Shown: in pieces, positions 52,397 to 60,911 of the stretch
Layout of the letters: every line of letters begins with the position of its first letter
How positions within the stretch are numbered: the stretch's first letter is position 1
NCBI GenBank assembly: GCA_964620425.1
Contig: CAZUGV010000002.1
Coordinates: 124,001 to 188,000, forward strand
Source of the DNA: DASXUG01 sp964620425
Lineage (GTDB): Bacteria > Pseudomonadota > Gammaproteobacteria > Burkholderiales > Methylophilaceae
DNA length: 64,000 bases
Direction of reading: 5' to 3'
Position numbers and translations under genes: made by a program
The notes under the pieces: generated by a model
Told to the model about the DNA's origin: nothing
The model's database searches: none
The model's input: the letters and a program-made list of their open reading frames with translations, nothing else

Positions 52397-53738
52397 GCAA
52401 TATGATACCGATACCATAGCTGCAATAGCAACTGCAGCAGGAGCTGGTGGTATCGGGGTTGTGCGTATTTCTGGATTATTGTGCAAAGAGATTGCACAAT
52501 CAATATTGGGGTTTAGTTTAACCCCTAGAAATGCAGTTTATACTGCTTTTAAAGATCAAGATGATAGCGTGATTGATCGCGGTATCGCTATTTATTATGA
52601 AAGCCCGCATTCCTATACTGGTGAGGATGTCTTAGAGTTACAAGCGCATGGTGGTACCGCGCTAATGCAGCTTTTGTTGGCTCGGTGTTTAGCTGCTGGC
52701 GCACGTCATGCTTCACCTGGGGAGTTTACACGCCGAGCTTATCTCAATGAAAAGTTAGACTTGGCTCAAGCAGAAGCCGTTGCAGACTTAATCAACGCCT
52801 CAACAGCAGAGGCAGCCAGAAGTGCTGTGCGCTCATTGTCTGGCGAGTTTTCGCAACAAATTCAAGCCCTGCAAAAAAAATTAATAGAACTCAGGTTGTA
52901 TGTGGAAGCTTGTTTAGACTTTCCTGAAGAGGATATTGATTTCATCACGCAAGGCCGAGTTTCAGAAAGGCTTGTATATATATCTGAAACGTTGAAATTA
53001 ATTTTTAAGCAGGCAAAACAAGGCACTTTGCTGCGAGATGGCATAAATGTAGTTTTAGTTGGGCAGCCCAATGTAGGCAAATCAAGTTTACTGAATGCTC
53101 TAGCCGGTGAAGACGTTGCAATTGTTACACCTGTTGCAGGCACCACGCGAGATACAATTAAGACAGCAATTCAAATTCACGGAGTGCCCATTCATGTAAT
53201 CGACACGGCGGGCCTACGCGAAACCGACGACGAGGTTGAAAAATTTGGCATTGCGCGAACATGGCGAGCCACAGAAACCGCTCATATGGCATTAATTTTG
53301 ATTGACCAAGCCTTAGGTGTTGCCGATGCGGAAAAATTGATTTTAGAGCGCCTACCGCAAGATATTCATAAAATTTGGGTGCATAATAAAATTGACGTTT
53401 CACGTGAAACATCAAAAATGATAGAAAGTGATGGCGAAACTCACGTTTATATTTCTGCAAAAACAGGAGAGGGTCTTGATCTTTTGCGTGAGCAGTTGTT
53501 GAGGTTTGTTGGATATGATGTTGGTGCGGAATGTGTTTTTATGGCTCGAGCGAGGCACCTTGATGCTTTGATGTGTGTTGCGAAACATTTGGACCAAGCT
53601 GAAATTCAAATTAAATCAGCTGAGTTGGTTGCTGAGGAGTTGCGGTTAGCTCAGGATTATTTGGGCTCAATAACTGGTGAATTTACGCCGGATGATTTGC
53701 TGGGTGAGATATTTAGTAAGTTTTGTATAGGGAAATAA
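52383..53738 (+). CDS. mnmE: tRNA modification GTPase MnmE
   Basis: A 451-residue GTPase. The N-terminal formyl-THF-binding domain starts near DTIAAIATAAGAGGIGVVRISG, and a helical domain surrounds a G domain with G1 GQPNVGKSS, G3 DTAG and G4 NKID. It ends in CIGK, the catalytic-cysteine tail. With MnmG it makes the cmnm5U modification at wobble position 34. A parS sequence is embedded at codons 339-343 (VSRET), just after the NKID motif. A bidirectional terminator follows the stop. Confidence 0.98.
   Translation: MRVDKQYDTDTIAAIATAAGAGGIGVVRISGLLCKEIAQSILGFSLTPRNAVYTAFKDQDDSVIDRGIAIYYESPHSYTGEDVLELQAHGGTALMQLLLARCLAAGARHASPGEFTRRAYLNEKLDLAQAEAVADLINASTAEAARSAVRSLSGEFSQQIQALQKKLIELRLYVEACLDFPEEDIDFITQGRVSERLVYISETLKLIFKQAKQGTLLRDGINVVLVGQPNVGKSSLLNALAGEDVAIVTPVAGTTRDTIKTAIQIHGVPIHVIDTAGLRETDDEVEKFGIARTWRATETAHMALILIDQALGVADAEKLILERLPQDIHKIWVHNKIDVSRETSKMIESDGETHVYISAKTGEGLDLLREQLLRFVGYDVGAECVFMARARHLDALMCVAKHLDQAEIQIKSAELVAEELRLAQDYLGSITGEFTPDDLLGEIFSKFCIGK
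53396..53411. promoter_or_regulatory. parS site inside mnmE (15/16)
   Basis: CGTTTCACGTGAAACA differs from the canonical site only at the first base. It lies in the reading frame as V-S-R-E-T right after the G4 NKID motif, so the same DNA serves as protein code and as a ParB binding site. Confidence 0.85.
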
Positions 53739-53769
53739 AAAAGCGGTGAGCTATGCGCACCGCTTTTTT
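53737..53769. terminator. Bidirectional intrinsic terminator between mnmE and the DUF2853 gene
   Basis: The core stem GCGGTG / CACCGC is extended by A6/T6 pairing and has a 9-nt loop. T-runs follow the core on both strands. It sits exactly between convergent genes (mnmE stop at 53738, minus-strand stop at 53782). Confidence 0.9.
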
Positions 53770-53781
53770 GTTGTGAATTTT

Positions 53782-54108
53782 TTAAGAGAATGTTGAGAGC
53801 TTGTCAAATTTCTCAGCAAGTAGGTAATAAAAAGCTAATCTAGACTTAAATCTATCGTCCTTCATGGTTTGGCAAATGCTTTCAATGGCGGCATCTAGCT
53901 CCGTATCTGGTTTGCTCAAGCCAAGCTTTTTCTTTAAAAAGTTTTCACGAACTGTAGTTCGCTCGCTATCGTCCCCACAAGAAACAAATTGTGAGTCTTT
54001 GTTAGATAAAACTAATGCATAGTTTTTCGCCATTGCGTCTAAAGCGGCGGCGTTTACATTTTTGCTATACTTGGCAACAGTTGTTTTATGTTCTTGAAGG
54101 TCAGCCAT
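53782..54108 (-). CDS. DUF2853 family small protein
   Basis: A 108-residue acidic-basic soluble protein without signal or membrane segment. The C-terminal half (VRENFLKKKLGLSKPDTELDAAIESI...RLAFYYLLAEKF) fits the DUF2853 family, whose members are small, helical and of unknown role. It is the only minus-strand gene in the origin-proximal arm from rpmH to atpD, between mnmE and mnmG. A parS site lies 186 bp upstream of its start. Confidence 0.8.
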   Translation of the reverse strand: MADLQEHKTTVAKYSKNVNAAALDAMAKNYALVLSNKDSQFVSCGDDSERTTVRENFLKKKLGLSKPDTELDAAIESICQTMKDDRFKSRLAFYYLLAEKFDKLSTFS

Positions 54109-54438
54109 TACATACTCCCTGTTTGTTAAGCTTGTGAAATTAAATGGTTTGAAGCTACCACCGCAAGTGGAGCAGACCTAGGCAGGTGGTGTGACAGTGT
54201 GCTGCTTGTTAAGTCTTGATTGTCTGGGGCGGTTGCTCTTATCACTATATGCGTAACTAATTGCGTTCGTCAATAGTTTTGATTTGTGCCTGATGTTTCA
54301 CGTGAAACATATTGGGATTTGAATTTTTTTAATTCAGTGAGTGATTTGTGTGGGGTTTGTTGAGATATGTATGACGACATTGGCTGTTATGCTATAGAAT
54401 TCAACCTTTGATTATTAGAGTATTTTTCATTTAAGAAT
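54109..54438. other. Intergenic region upstream of mnmG with a parS site
   Basis: This 330-bp gap between divergent genes (DUF2853 protein and mnmG) holds a perfect parS at 54294-54309. A weak promoter candidate for mnmG is ATGACG (54371-54376) with TATAGA (54393-54398), spacing 16. An inverted repeat ACCACC...GGTGGT lies near 54160-54190. No gene is visible. Confidence 0.45.
54294..54309. promoter_or_regulatory. parS site (perfect) upstream of mnmG
   Basis: TGTTTCACGTGAAACA is an exact 16/16 match to the canonical bacterial parS palindrome. It lies about 3.5 kb before the parB gene and should nucleate ParB spreading for origin segregation. Confidence 0.95.
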
Positions 54439-56334
54439 ATGCAATATCCAGATAGATTTGATGTGATTGTTGTGGGTGGTGGGCATGCTGGCACTGAGGC
54501 GGCCTTGGCGTCTGCGCGTATGGGGCAGAAAACTTTGCTGCTGACGCATAATATCGAGACGTTGGGTCAGATGTCATGTAATCCTAGTATTGGCGGGATA
54601 GGTAAGGGGCATTTGGTGAGAGAGGTGGATGCGTTGGGCGGTGCAATGGCCGCCGCAGCCGATGAGGGAGGTATACAGTTTCGGATATTGAACTCAAGCA
54701 AAGGGCCAGCCGTTCGTGCTACTAGAGCGCAGGCAGATAGGGTTTTATATAAAGCTGCCATTCGTCGCCGACTGGAAAATCAGTCAAGTTTGTGGTTATT
54801 TCAGCAAGCTGTGGATGATATTGTTTTGCAGGGCGATAAGGTTGTTGGGGTTCTCACGCAAATTGGCCTGCAGTTTAATGCCAGGGCAGTGGTGTTGACT
54901 GCAGGCACGTTTTTGGGCGGGTTGGTGCATGTGGGCTTGCAAAACTACAGTGCGGGGCGTGCGGGTGATCCACCGGCGATTTCCCTTGCATCGCGATTGC
55001 GCGAGATAGGGCTGCCAGCGGGACGTTTAAAAACGGGAACGCCGCCTCGTATTGATGGTCGCACTATCAATTATGGTGTGATGACGGAGCAGCCTGGAGA
55101 TAAACCAGTTCCGGTTTTTTCATTTTTGGGTAATGTGGATCAGCATCCTGCGCAGGTGTCATGTTGGATTACCCATACCAATGATCGTACGCATGAAATT
55201 ATACGTAGTGGCTTGGATCGCTCGCCTATGTATACAGGCGTGATTGAGGGGGTGGGGCCTCGTTATTGCCCAAGTGTGGAAGATAAAATTCATCGATTTG
55301 CAGATAAAGAGTCGCATCAGATATTTCTAGAGCCAGAAGGTTTGAACACCAATGAAATTTACCCTAATGGAATCTCAACAAGTTTGCCGTTTGATATTCA
55401 GTTGGGTTTGGTTCGTTCTATAAAAGGGTTGGAAAATGCTCATATTTTGCGGCCTGGTTACGCCATTGAGTATGATTATTACGATCCTCGAGGATTGAAA
55501 AGCTCATTGGAAACCAAAGCGGTTAGTGGGTTGTTTTTTGCGGGGCAAATAAACGGTACTACAGGTTATGAAGAGGCTGCTGCACAAGGCTTGTTAGCTG
55601 GTGCAAATGCAGCGCTTTATGCGCAAGAAAAAGACGGTTGGTGTCCAGCACGTAATGAAGCATACCTTGGTGTGTTGGTAGATGACTTGATAACCACAGG
55701 CGTTACCGAGCCTTATCGAATGTTTACCTCACGTGCGGAATATCGCTTGCAGTTGCGAGAGGATAATGCGGATATGCGTCTGACGGAAATTGGCCGGAAA
55801 TTGGGCTTGGTTGATGATGCGCGCTGGGCAGCTTTTAGTCGTAAGCAGGAGGCGATAGCAATAGAACAGGAGCGCTTGAAAAAAACTTATGTGCAGCCAA
55901 GCCAGTTATCGAGTGAGCGTATGCAGGAGGTTTTTGGCAAATCGTTAGAGCATGAGTACAGCTTGTTTGAGCTTTTGCGTCGACCAGAGGTTAGTTATGA
56001 ACAGTTGTTGAGCTTGGGTGATAGTGTCGGCGTGTTGGATATTGCTGTGCAAGAGCAAATCGAAATAGCTGCAAAATATCAGGGTTATATTGACCGTCAA
56101 ATCGAAGATGTTGCGAAAGGTCGTGGGCAGGAAGAAACTAAGCTGCCTGCCGATTTAGATTATCGAGAAATACATGGATTACCAATAGAGGCGCAGCAAA
56201 AATTAAATGCACAAAAGCCAGAAACTATTGGTCAGGCAAGTCGAATTTCAGGCATCACCCCGGCAGCAATTTCTTTGCTTTTGGTTTACCTCAAGAAAAA
56301 AGGTCGTGGTAAATCCGCTGAAAAAGTCGCATGA
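54439..56334 (+). CDS. mnmG: tRNA uridine 5-carboxymethylaminomethyl modification enzyme MnmG
   Basis: A 631-residue FAD enzyme, the partner of MnmE. The dinucleotide-binding motif is VVGGGHAGTEAALASARMG near the N-terminus. CNPSIGGIGKGHL, with its conserved Cys, and GRLKTGTPPRI are MnmG signatures. The C-terminal helical domain (about 550-631) contacts tRNA and MnmE. The enzyme uses FAD and NADH in the formation of cmnm5U34. It is followed by rsmG with an ATGA overlap. The length is typical. Confidence 0.98.
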   Translation: MQYPDRFDVIVVGGGHAGTEAALASARMGQKTLLLTHNIETLGQMSCNPSIGGIGKGHLVREVDALGGAMAAAADEGGIQFRILNSSKGPAVRATRAQADRVLYKAAIRRRLENQSSLWLFQQAVDDIVLQGDKVVGVLTQIGLQFNARAVVLTAGTFLGGLVHVGLQNYSAGRAGDPPAISLASRLREIGLPAGRLKTGTPPRIDGRTINYGVMTEQPGDKPVPVFSFLGNVDQHPAQVSCWITHTNDRTHEIIRSGLDRSPMYTGVIEGVGPRYCPSVEDKIHRFADKESHQIFLEPEGLNTNEIYPNGISTSLPFDIQLGLVRSIKGLENAHILRPGYAIEYDYYDPRGLKSSLETKAVSGLFFAGQINGTTGYEEAAAQGLLAGANAALYAQEKDGWCPARNEAYLGVLVDDLITTGVTEPYRMFTSRAEYRLQLREDNADMRLTEIGRKLGLVDDARWAAFSRKQEAIAIEQERLKKTYVQPSQLSSERMQEVFGKSLEHEYSLFELLRRPEVSYEQLLSLGDSVGVLDIAVQEQIEIAAKYQGYIDRQIEDVAKGRGQEETKLPADLDYREIHGLPIEAQQKLNAQKPETIGQASRISGITPAAISLLLVYLKKKGRGKSAEKVA

Positions 56335-56972
56335 GTCAGTTGGATAAATTGAGTGCTGGCGTGCATGCTGCAAATTTGCCAGTATCAGATGAAGCCCAGA
56401 ATAAGTTAATCCGCTATTTGGCGTTGTTGCAAAAGTGGAACAAGGTACACAACTTAACGGCGGTGCGAGAAGTTGATGAGATGGTGACTTTGCACTTGTT
56501 GGATAGTTTGGCTGTTTTGCCATATATAAGGGTAAATAGTTTGCTGGATGTCGGAAGCGGTGCAGGATTGCCAGGAGTGGTATTGGCAATTTGTTTGCCG
56601 AATTTGAATGTGACGACAGTAGATTCTGTGCAAAAAAAAGCAACATTTATGCGTCAAGCTAAGGCGGAATTACAGCTTAATAATTTGCAGGTTGTTTCAG
56701 GTAGGGTAGAGCAATTTAAACCTGTCAGCAAATTTGAAATCATTATTTCTAGAGCATTCTCTGATTTGAGTTTATTCGTAGGTCTTACACGCCATTTGAT
56801 TTCGGAGCAAGGTGAGTGGCATGCAATGAAAGGCATTTACCCAGCGGATGAGCTGGCAGCGTTAAAGGCAAAAATAGGTCTGGAGCCCGCAGTTGTGCAC
56901 GAGCTCAAGGTGCATGGATTGGATGCAAAACGGCATTTAGTCATACTGAAAAATAATTTAAAAGTTACATAG
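56331..56972 (+). CDS. rsmG: 16S rRNA m7G527 methyltransferase
   Basis: A 213-residue SAM-dependent enzyme with motif I LLDVGSGAGLPGVVLAI, and NLTAVRE and HLLDSLAVLPY upstream of it. It methylates G527 of 16S rRNA; loss in other bacteria gives low-level streptomycin resistance. It overlaps mnmG by 4 nt and is followed by parA after 14 nt, the usual gidA-gidB-parA-parB order. Confidence 0.97.
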   Translation: MSQLDKLSAGVHAANLPVSDEAQNKLIRYLALLQKWNKVHNLTAVREVDEMVTLHLLDSLAVLPYIRVNSLLDVGSGAGLPGVVLAICLPNLNVTTVDSVQKKATFMRQAKAELQLNNLQVVSGRVEQFKPVSKFEIIISRAFSDLSLFVGLTRHLISEQGEWHAMKGIYPADELAALKAKIGLEPAVVHELKVHGLDAKRHLVILKNNLKVT

Positions 56973-56986
56973 AATTGGTTTAATCA

Positions 56987-57760
56987 ATGCAAATTTTAGC
57001 AATAACGAATCAAAAAGGCGGAGTAGGCAAAACCACTACCTGCGTTAATTTGGCAGCAAGTCTAGCTGCTGCTGGTAAGCAGGTTTTGTTGATTGACCTT
57101 GACCCTCAAGGAAACGCAACGACAGGCAGTGGCATCGATAAATCAGCAATCAAACATACGATTTATCATGTGTTAATCGGTGAAAAAACGATACGCGATA
57201 TATTACAAACAACGAATAAAAATTCATACGATGTTGCACCGTCAAATCGGGATTTGGCAGGGGCGGAAGTTGAGTTGGTAAATGAGATTGGTCGTGAAAC
57301 TCGTCTAAAGCATGCGATTACTGAGCTAAAAATTAAATATGATTATATTTTGATGGATTGTCCACCCGCCCTAAATCTGGTTACTGTTAATGCGCTGACG
57401 GCTGCAAACGCAGTCATGATACCAATGCAATGTGAGTATTATGCGCTTGAGGGTTTGTCTGACTTGGTAAACACCATCAAAAAAGTGCGCACCCACTTAA
57501 ACCCAAAGCTAGAGATAGAGGGGTTGCTGCGCACAATGTTTGATAATCGAAATATGCTGGCACAGCAAGTTTCCGCACAATTGAAAAGTCATTTCGGCGA
57601 TAAAGTTTATCAGACGGTAATACCAAGAAATATCAGGTTGGCAGAAGCGCCAAGTTATGGAATGCCCGTCCTTGAATACGATAAGTCATCCAAGGGCGCT
57701 CAGGCATACTTAGAACTTGCAAATGAAATTATCAAAATAAGTAAAAAGAAAAACAAATAA
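56987..57760 (+). CDS. parA: Chromosome partitioning ATPase ParA (Soj)
   Basis: A 257-residue deviant Walker ATPase. Walker A is KGGVGKTT (residues 10-17, with the signature Lys10 and Lys15), Walker A' is DLDPQGNATTG, and Walker B is ILMDCPPAL. It forms an ATP-dependent gradient on the nucleoid that moves ParB-parS complexes. The short form without an N-terminal HTH is the chromosomal Soj type. It pairs with parB 58 nt downstream. Confidence 0.98.
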   Translation: MQILAITNQKGGVGKTTTCVNLAASLAAAGKQVLLIDLDPQGNATTGSGIDKSAIKHTIYHVLIGEKTIRDILQTTNKNSYDVAPSNRDLAGAEVELVNEIGRETRLKHAITELKIKYDYILMDCPPALNLVTVNALTAANAVMIPMQCEYYALEGLSDLVNTIKKVRTHLNPKLEIEGLLRTMFDNRNMLAQQVSAQLKSHFGDKVYQTVIPRNIRLAEAPSYGMPVLEYDKSSKGAQAYLELANEIIKISKKKNK

Positions 57761-57818
57761 TCACATTAATAAATCGTTGTAAATGACTTAAGAAGTCGAA
57801 TAAGAAAATAGGTTGAAA

Positions 57819-58685
57819 ATGGTAAAACTAAAAGGTTTAGGACGAGGCTTGGATGCCCTGTTGTCTGGCAACGATAATGCTGTGGATGAGACTTCAGATA
57901 TGTTGCGAACAGTCAATGTGCAACAGCTACAGCCAGGTAAATATCAGCCGCGCACGCATATGGATCAGGAGTCTTTGGCGAGTTTGGCGGAGTCAATTAA
58001 ATCGCAAGGCATTATGCAGCCAATATTGGTGCGTGAAATTGAAAGTGATCGTTTTGAGATAATTGCAGGCGAACGCAGGTGGCGTGCGTCACAGTTGGCT
58101 GGTTTAAAAGAAGTGCCAGTGTTGGTAAGGGTTATTCCTGATGAAGCAGCACTGGTAATGGCGCTTATAGAGAATATTCAACGCGAAAATTTAAACCCGA
58201 TTGAAGAGGCAAATGGTATCAAGCGACTTATAGATGAGTTTGATATGACGCATGAGTTGGCGGCGCAAGCAGTTGGGCGCTCAAGAAGTGCTGTTACTAA
58301 TCTACTTAGATTGCAAAACTTATCGCCCCTAGTTCAAGAAATGTTGATACAAAACAAATTGGATATGGGGCATGCTCGCGCGTTATTGGGATTAACAGCT
58401 TCTCAGCAGGTCATGGCGGCAGAAGAAATAACACAAAAACAGCTTTCTGTGCGAGAGACAGAAAAGCTAGCTAAACGACTAGAGCTTGGAGAGTTTGAAA
58501 AAATAAAGGACAAGTTCAAAGATCAGGATGTTGTTTTGCTGCAACAAGAGTTATCAGAAAGCTTAGGTGCGGATGTGCAGATTGTCGTTGGTACAAAAGG
58601 CGCGGGTACGCTGAAGATAAGATATGGCAGTTTGGATCAGCTAGATGAGATTGTTGCAAAAATGAAGTCACAGAAATCCCATTAA
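57819..58685 (+). CDS. parB: Chromosome partitioning protein ParB (Spo0J)
   Basis: A 288-residue CTP-dependent DNA clamp. I chose the ATG at 57819 (KLKGLGRGLDALLSG opening, AGG at 57810-57812); an in-frame TTG at 57813 lies just before it. The CTP-binding motif region is GERRWRASQLAGL, the arginine patch is ENIQRENLNPIEEA, and the HTH lies around 145-180 (QAVGRSRSAVTNLLRL). A C-terminal dimer domain closes the protein (about 240-288). Its targets are the three parS sites in this window. Confidence 0.98.
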   Translation: MVKLKGLGRGLDALLSGNDNAVDETSDMLRTVNVQQLQPGKYQPRTHMDQESLASLAESIKSQGIMQPILVREIESDRFEIIAGERRWRASQLAGLKEVPVLVRVIPDEAALVMALIENIQRENLNPIEEANGIKRLIDEFDMTHELAAQAVGRSRSAVTNLLRLQNLSPLVQEMLIQNKLDMGHARALLGLTASQQVMAAEEITQKQLSVRETEKLAKRLELGEFEKIKDKFKDQDVVLLQQELSESLGADVQIVVGTKGAGTLKIRYGSLDQLDEIVAKMKSQKSH

Positions 58686-58711
58686 ATTTTCATAAAACTC
58701 ACATTGCGGGC

Positions 58712-58740
58712 TTGACTAAAGACAAATAAAACAAGACAAT
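58712..58740 (+). promoter_or_regulatory. Candidate promoter of the atp operon
   Basis: TTGACT (58712-58717) and GACAAT (58735-58740) with 17-nt spacing. The -35 has five of six consensus bases and the -10 four. A small hairpin AAGTGC/GCACTT follows in the leader (58769-58787). Confidence 0.5.
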
Positions 58741-58809
58741 CGCGGTCTTTGTAGGCTAAGTGCCACATAAGCACTTGATGATTGTATTTTAAAAATAAGA
58801 ATTATAAAA

Positions 58810-59199
58810 ATGCAAAACATAAGAACAGCAGATGTATTTAAGCAAATGGCGAAGTGGCAAATTTTGGTGACAGTCGTTATGGCACTTATTTGTGCGTGCT
58901 TCTCAGGCATACATGGCGCATTGTCTGCTGTTGCTGGCGGAGGTTCTGTGATAGCTGGGGCGTTTGTAGGCTCGCTTATTGCAAAGAGTAATGAGAATAA
59001 AAAAAATCCAACTGCAATTCTTTTGGGTTTGCTAAAGGCAGAGGGCGCAAAAATTTTAGTGATTGCCGTCTTGCTGCTTGTGGTCTTTAAAGTTTATGCG
59101 AGCCATTTGGTTCCTTTGGCGTTAATAGTGGGCTTGGCTGCTTCTGCAATAATGTCAGGGGCGGCAATTTTAAGCTTGAACGAGAAAATAAAAATTTAG
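58810..59199 (+). CDS. atpI: ATP synthase protein I
   Basis: A 129-residue membrane protein with four hydrophobic segments, encoded first in the atp operon. AtpI helps assemble the c-ring in several bacteria, although it is not part of the final enzyme. Sequence conservation is poor, but the segment pattern (AGGGSVIAGAFVGSL and LKAEGAKILVIAVLLLVVFK) and position make the call firm. The start follows a 124-bp gap after parB, which carries the probable operon promoter. Confidence 0.92.
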   Translation: MQNIRTADVFKQMAKWQILVTVVMALICACFSGIHGALSAVAGGGSVIAGAFVGSLIAKSNENKKNPTAILLGLLKAEGAKILVIAVLLLVVFKVYASHLVPLALIVGLAASAIMSGAAILSLNEKIKI

Positions 59200-59220
59200 T
59201 TATATTTTAGGGTTTGATTT

Positions 59221-60030
59221 ATGTCTACAGAGCATGCATTGACACCATCGGGTTATATAGCCCATCACTTGTCATTTAATACACAGTCAATCGGATCGGG
59301 AAGTTTTTGGACTTTGCACGTAGATACGTTGGTAATGTCGGTGTTGCTTGGTGTGGTCGCGATGTTGCTTATTTGGTCTGTGGTGCGTGGCGCAACTGCA
59401 GGTGTGCCTTCAAAAGCACAAGCTTTTGTGGAGTTGCTATTTGGCTTCGTTGATGATCAAGTGAAAAATATATTTCATGGTAATCGCCATTCGTTTATCG
59501 CGCCAGCTGCGTTAACGGTTTTTGTGTGGGTACTGTTAATGAATGCAATGGACTTCTTGCCGATTGATGTAATGGCACATTTTGTATATGAACCGCTAGG
59601 TTTGGAAAAGTGGCGCAGTGTGCCAACTTCAGATGTCAATACAACATTTGCGCTTGCATTAACCGTATGGTTTTTAATGATATTCTTTGCTATTAAAGCA
59701 AAAGGTTTGGGTGGTTGGATTCATGAGCTATTTTGCTCGCCTTTTGGTACTAATCCGTTAATTTGGCCAGCGAATTTTCTATTCAATTTGATCGAGTATG
59801 TATCTAAGCCGCTTTCACATTCATTGCGTTTGTTCGGCAATATGTATGCTGGTGAAGTGATATTCTTGTTGCTTGGATTGTGGGCTGCAACGGGTCTGAC
59901 GGGAACGATAGCGGGCGCCATATTGGGTGCGGGATGGTCAATATTTCATATTTTGATCGTTGTTTTACAGGCATTTATTTTCATGATGTTGACAGTGGTT
60001 TATCTGGCAATGGCACATGAGAGTCATTAA
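59221..60030 (+). CDS. atpB: F0F1 ATP synthase subunit a
   Basis: A 269-residue polytopic subunit forming the proton half-channels. The essential Arg is in SLRLFGNMYAGEV (segment 4), and VLQAFIFMMLTVVYLAMAHE closes the protein. The early GYIAHHLSF and the MDFLPIDVMAHF region are typical of betaproteobacterial subunit a. It lies 21 nt after atpI. The gap to atpE (84 nt) is the longest inside the operon. Confidence 0.98.
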   Translation: MSTEHALTPSGYIAHHLSFNTQSIGSGSFWTLHVDTLVMSVLLGVVAMLLIWSVVRGATAGVPSKAQAFVELLFGFVDDQVKNIFHGNRHSFIAPAALTVFVWVLLMNAMDFLPIDVMAHFVYEPLGLEKWRSVPTSDVNTTFALALTVWFLMIFFAIKAKGLGGWIHELFCSPFGTNPLIWPANFLFNLIEYVSKPLSHSLRLFGNMYAGEVIFLLLGLWAATGLTGTIAGAILGAGWSIFHILIVVLQAFIFMMLTVVYLAMAHESH

Positions 60031-60114
60031 GGTTTAATGTTGGTTTTGTTTTTGTAGTTTTGTAGTAATAGTAGTTAAGTTAAGTGGTACCCCTCAATAG
60101 TGAAAGGAAAAGTA
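60031..60114 (+). other. U-rich leader before atpE
   Basis: The 84-nt gap between atpB and atpE begins with a T/G-rich run and ends with a strong ribosome site (AAAGGAAAA). In E. coli a U-rich enhancer before atpE raises translation of subunit c, which is needed in many copies. The same role is inferred here by analogy. Confidence 0.4.
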
Positions 60115-60390
60115 ATGGAAAGCGTACAATTTTTAGCGATGATTCAAGCATACACAGGTATTGGTATTGGCTTGATTATTGGTCTTGGTGCAGCAGGTGC
60201 TTGTATCGGTATTGGTATTATGTGTGCTAGCTTCTTAGAAGGTGCAGCACGTCAACCAGAAATGATCCCTGCATTGCAAGGTAAAGTATTCTTGCTTTTG
60301 GGTTTGATTGACGCTTCATTCATTATCGGTGTTGGTTTGGCAATGATGTTTGCTTTTGCAAACCCATTGTTAAGCGTAGTGGCTCACTAA
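60115..60390 (+). CDS. atpE: F0F1 ATP synthase subunit c
   Basis: A 91-residue hairpin proteolipid. The ATG at 60115 has the strong AAAGGAAAA ribosome site, so I prefer it to a GTG at 60100. Two hydrophobic helices with the glycine-rich motif (GIGIGLIIGLGAAGACIG) are connected by the polar loop ARQPE. The proton-binding carboxylate is Asp66 in LLGLIDASFI. I see no Na+-type ligand pattern, so it is probably proton-driven. It is inserted into the membrane by YidC, also encoded in this window. Confidence 0.98.
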   Translation: MESVQFLAMIQAYTGIGIGLIIGLGAAGACIGIGIMCASFLEGAARQPEMIPALQGKVFLLLGLIDASFIIGVGLAMMFAFANPLLSVVAH

Positions 60391-60433
60391 GCAATTAATT
60401 AATTTATTGGCTTAAGAGAGCACGGGAGCAAAA

Positions 60434-60904
60434 ATGGATATTGGATTTACACTAGTAGCACAAGCGATTGCATTCTTCGTGCTGATTGTGTTCACAATGA
60501 AATTTGTGTGGCCGCCTTTGCTAGTTGCAATTGAGACACGTCAAAAAGAAATTGCGGATGGTTTAGCTGCAGGCGAGCGCGGTCGTACAGAGTTGGAGCA
60601 ATCATCCAAACGTGCCGCTGAAGCTTTGGCTGAAGCTAAAAAGCGTGCAGCTGAAATTTTGGCTTCGGCCGAAAAGCGTGCAACTGAAATCGTAGAAGAA
60701 GCTAAAAGCAATGCTAAAGCTGAAGGCGATCGCATCGTTTTAGGTGCGAAAGCGGAAATTGAGCAAGAAGTTAATCGTGCTAAAGAAGGCTTGCGTCAGC
60801 AGGTTTCAGCTTTGGCTATTGCAGGTGCTGAGAAGATTTTACGTAAAGAAATTAACGCTACAGCACATGCAGAGATTTTAGCAACCATTGCAAGCGAGCT
60901 ATAG
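60434..60904 (+). CDS. atpF: F0F1 ATP synthase subunit b
   Basis: A 156-residue stator subunit: one N-terminal membrane helix (about 5-27, TLVAQAIAFFVLIVFTMKFVWPPLL) and a long charged coiled coil rich in Ala, Glu and Lys (about 30-140). Two copies connect subunit a to the F1 delta subunit and hold it still during rotation. The length equals E. coli subunit b. It lies 43 nt after atpE and 7 nt before atpH. Confidence 0.97.
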   Translation: MDIGFTLVAQAIAFFVLIVFTMKFVWPPLLVAIETRQKEIADGLAAGERGRTELEQSSKRAAEALAEAKKRAAEILASAEKRATEIVEEAKSNAKAEGDRIVLGAKAEIEQEVNRAKEGLRQQVSALAIAGAEKILRKEINATAHAEILATIASEL

Positions 60905-60911
60905 GACTAAC

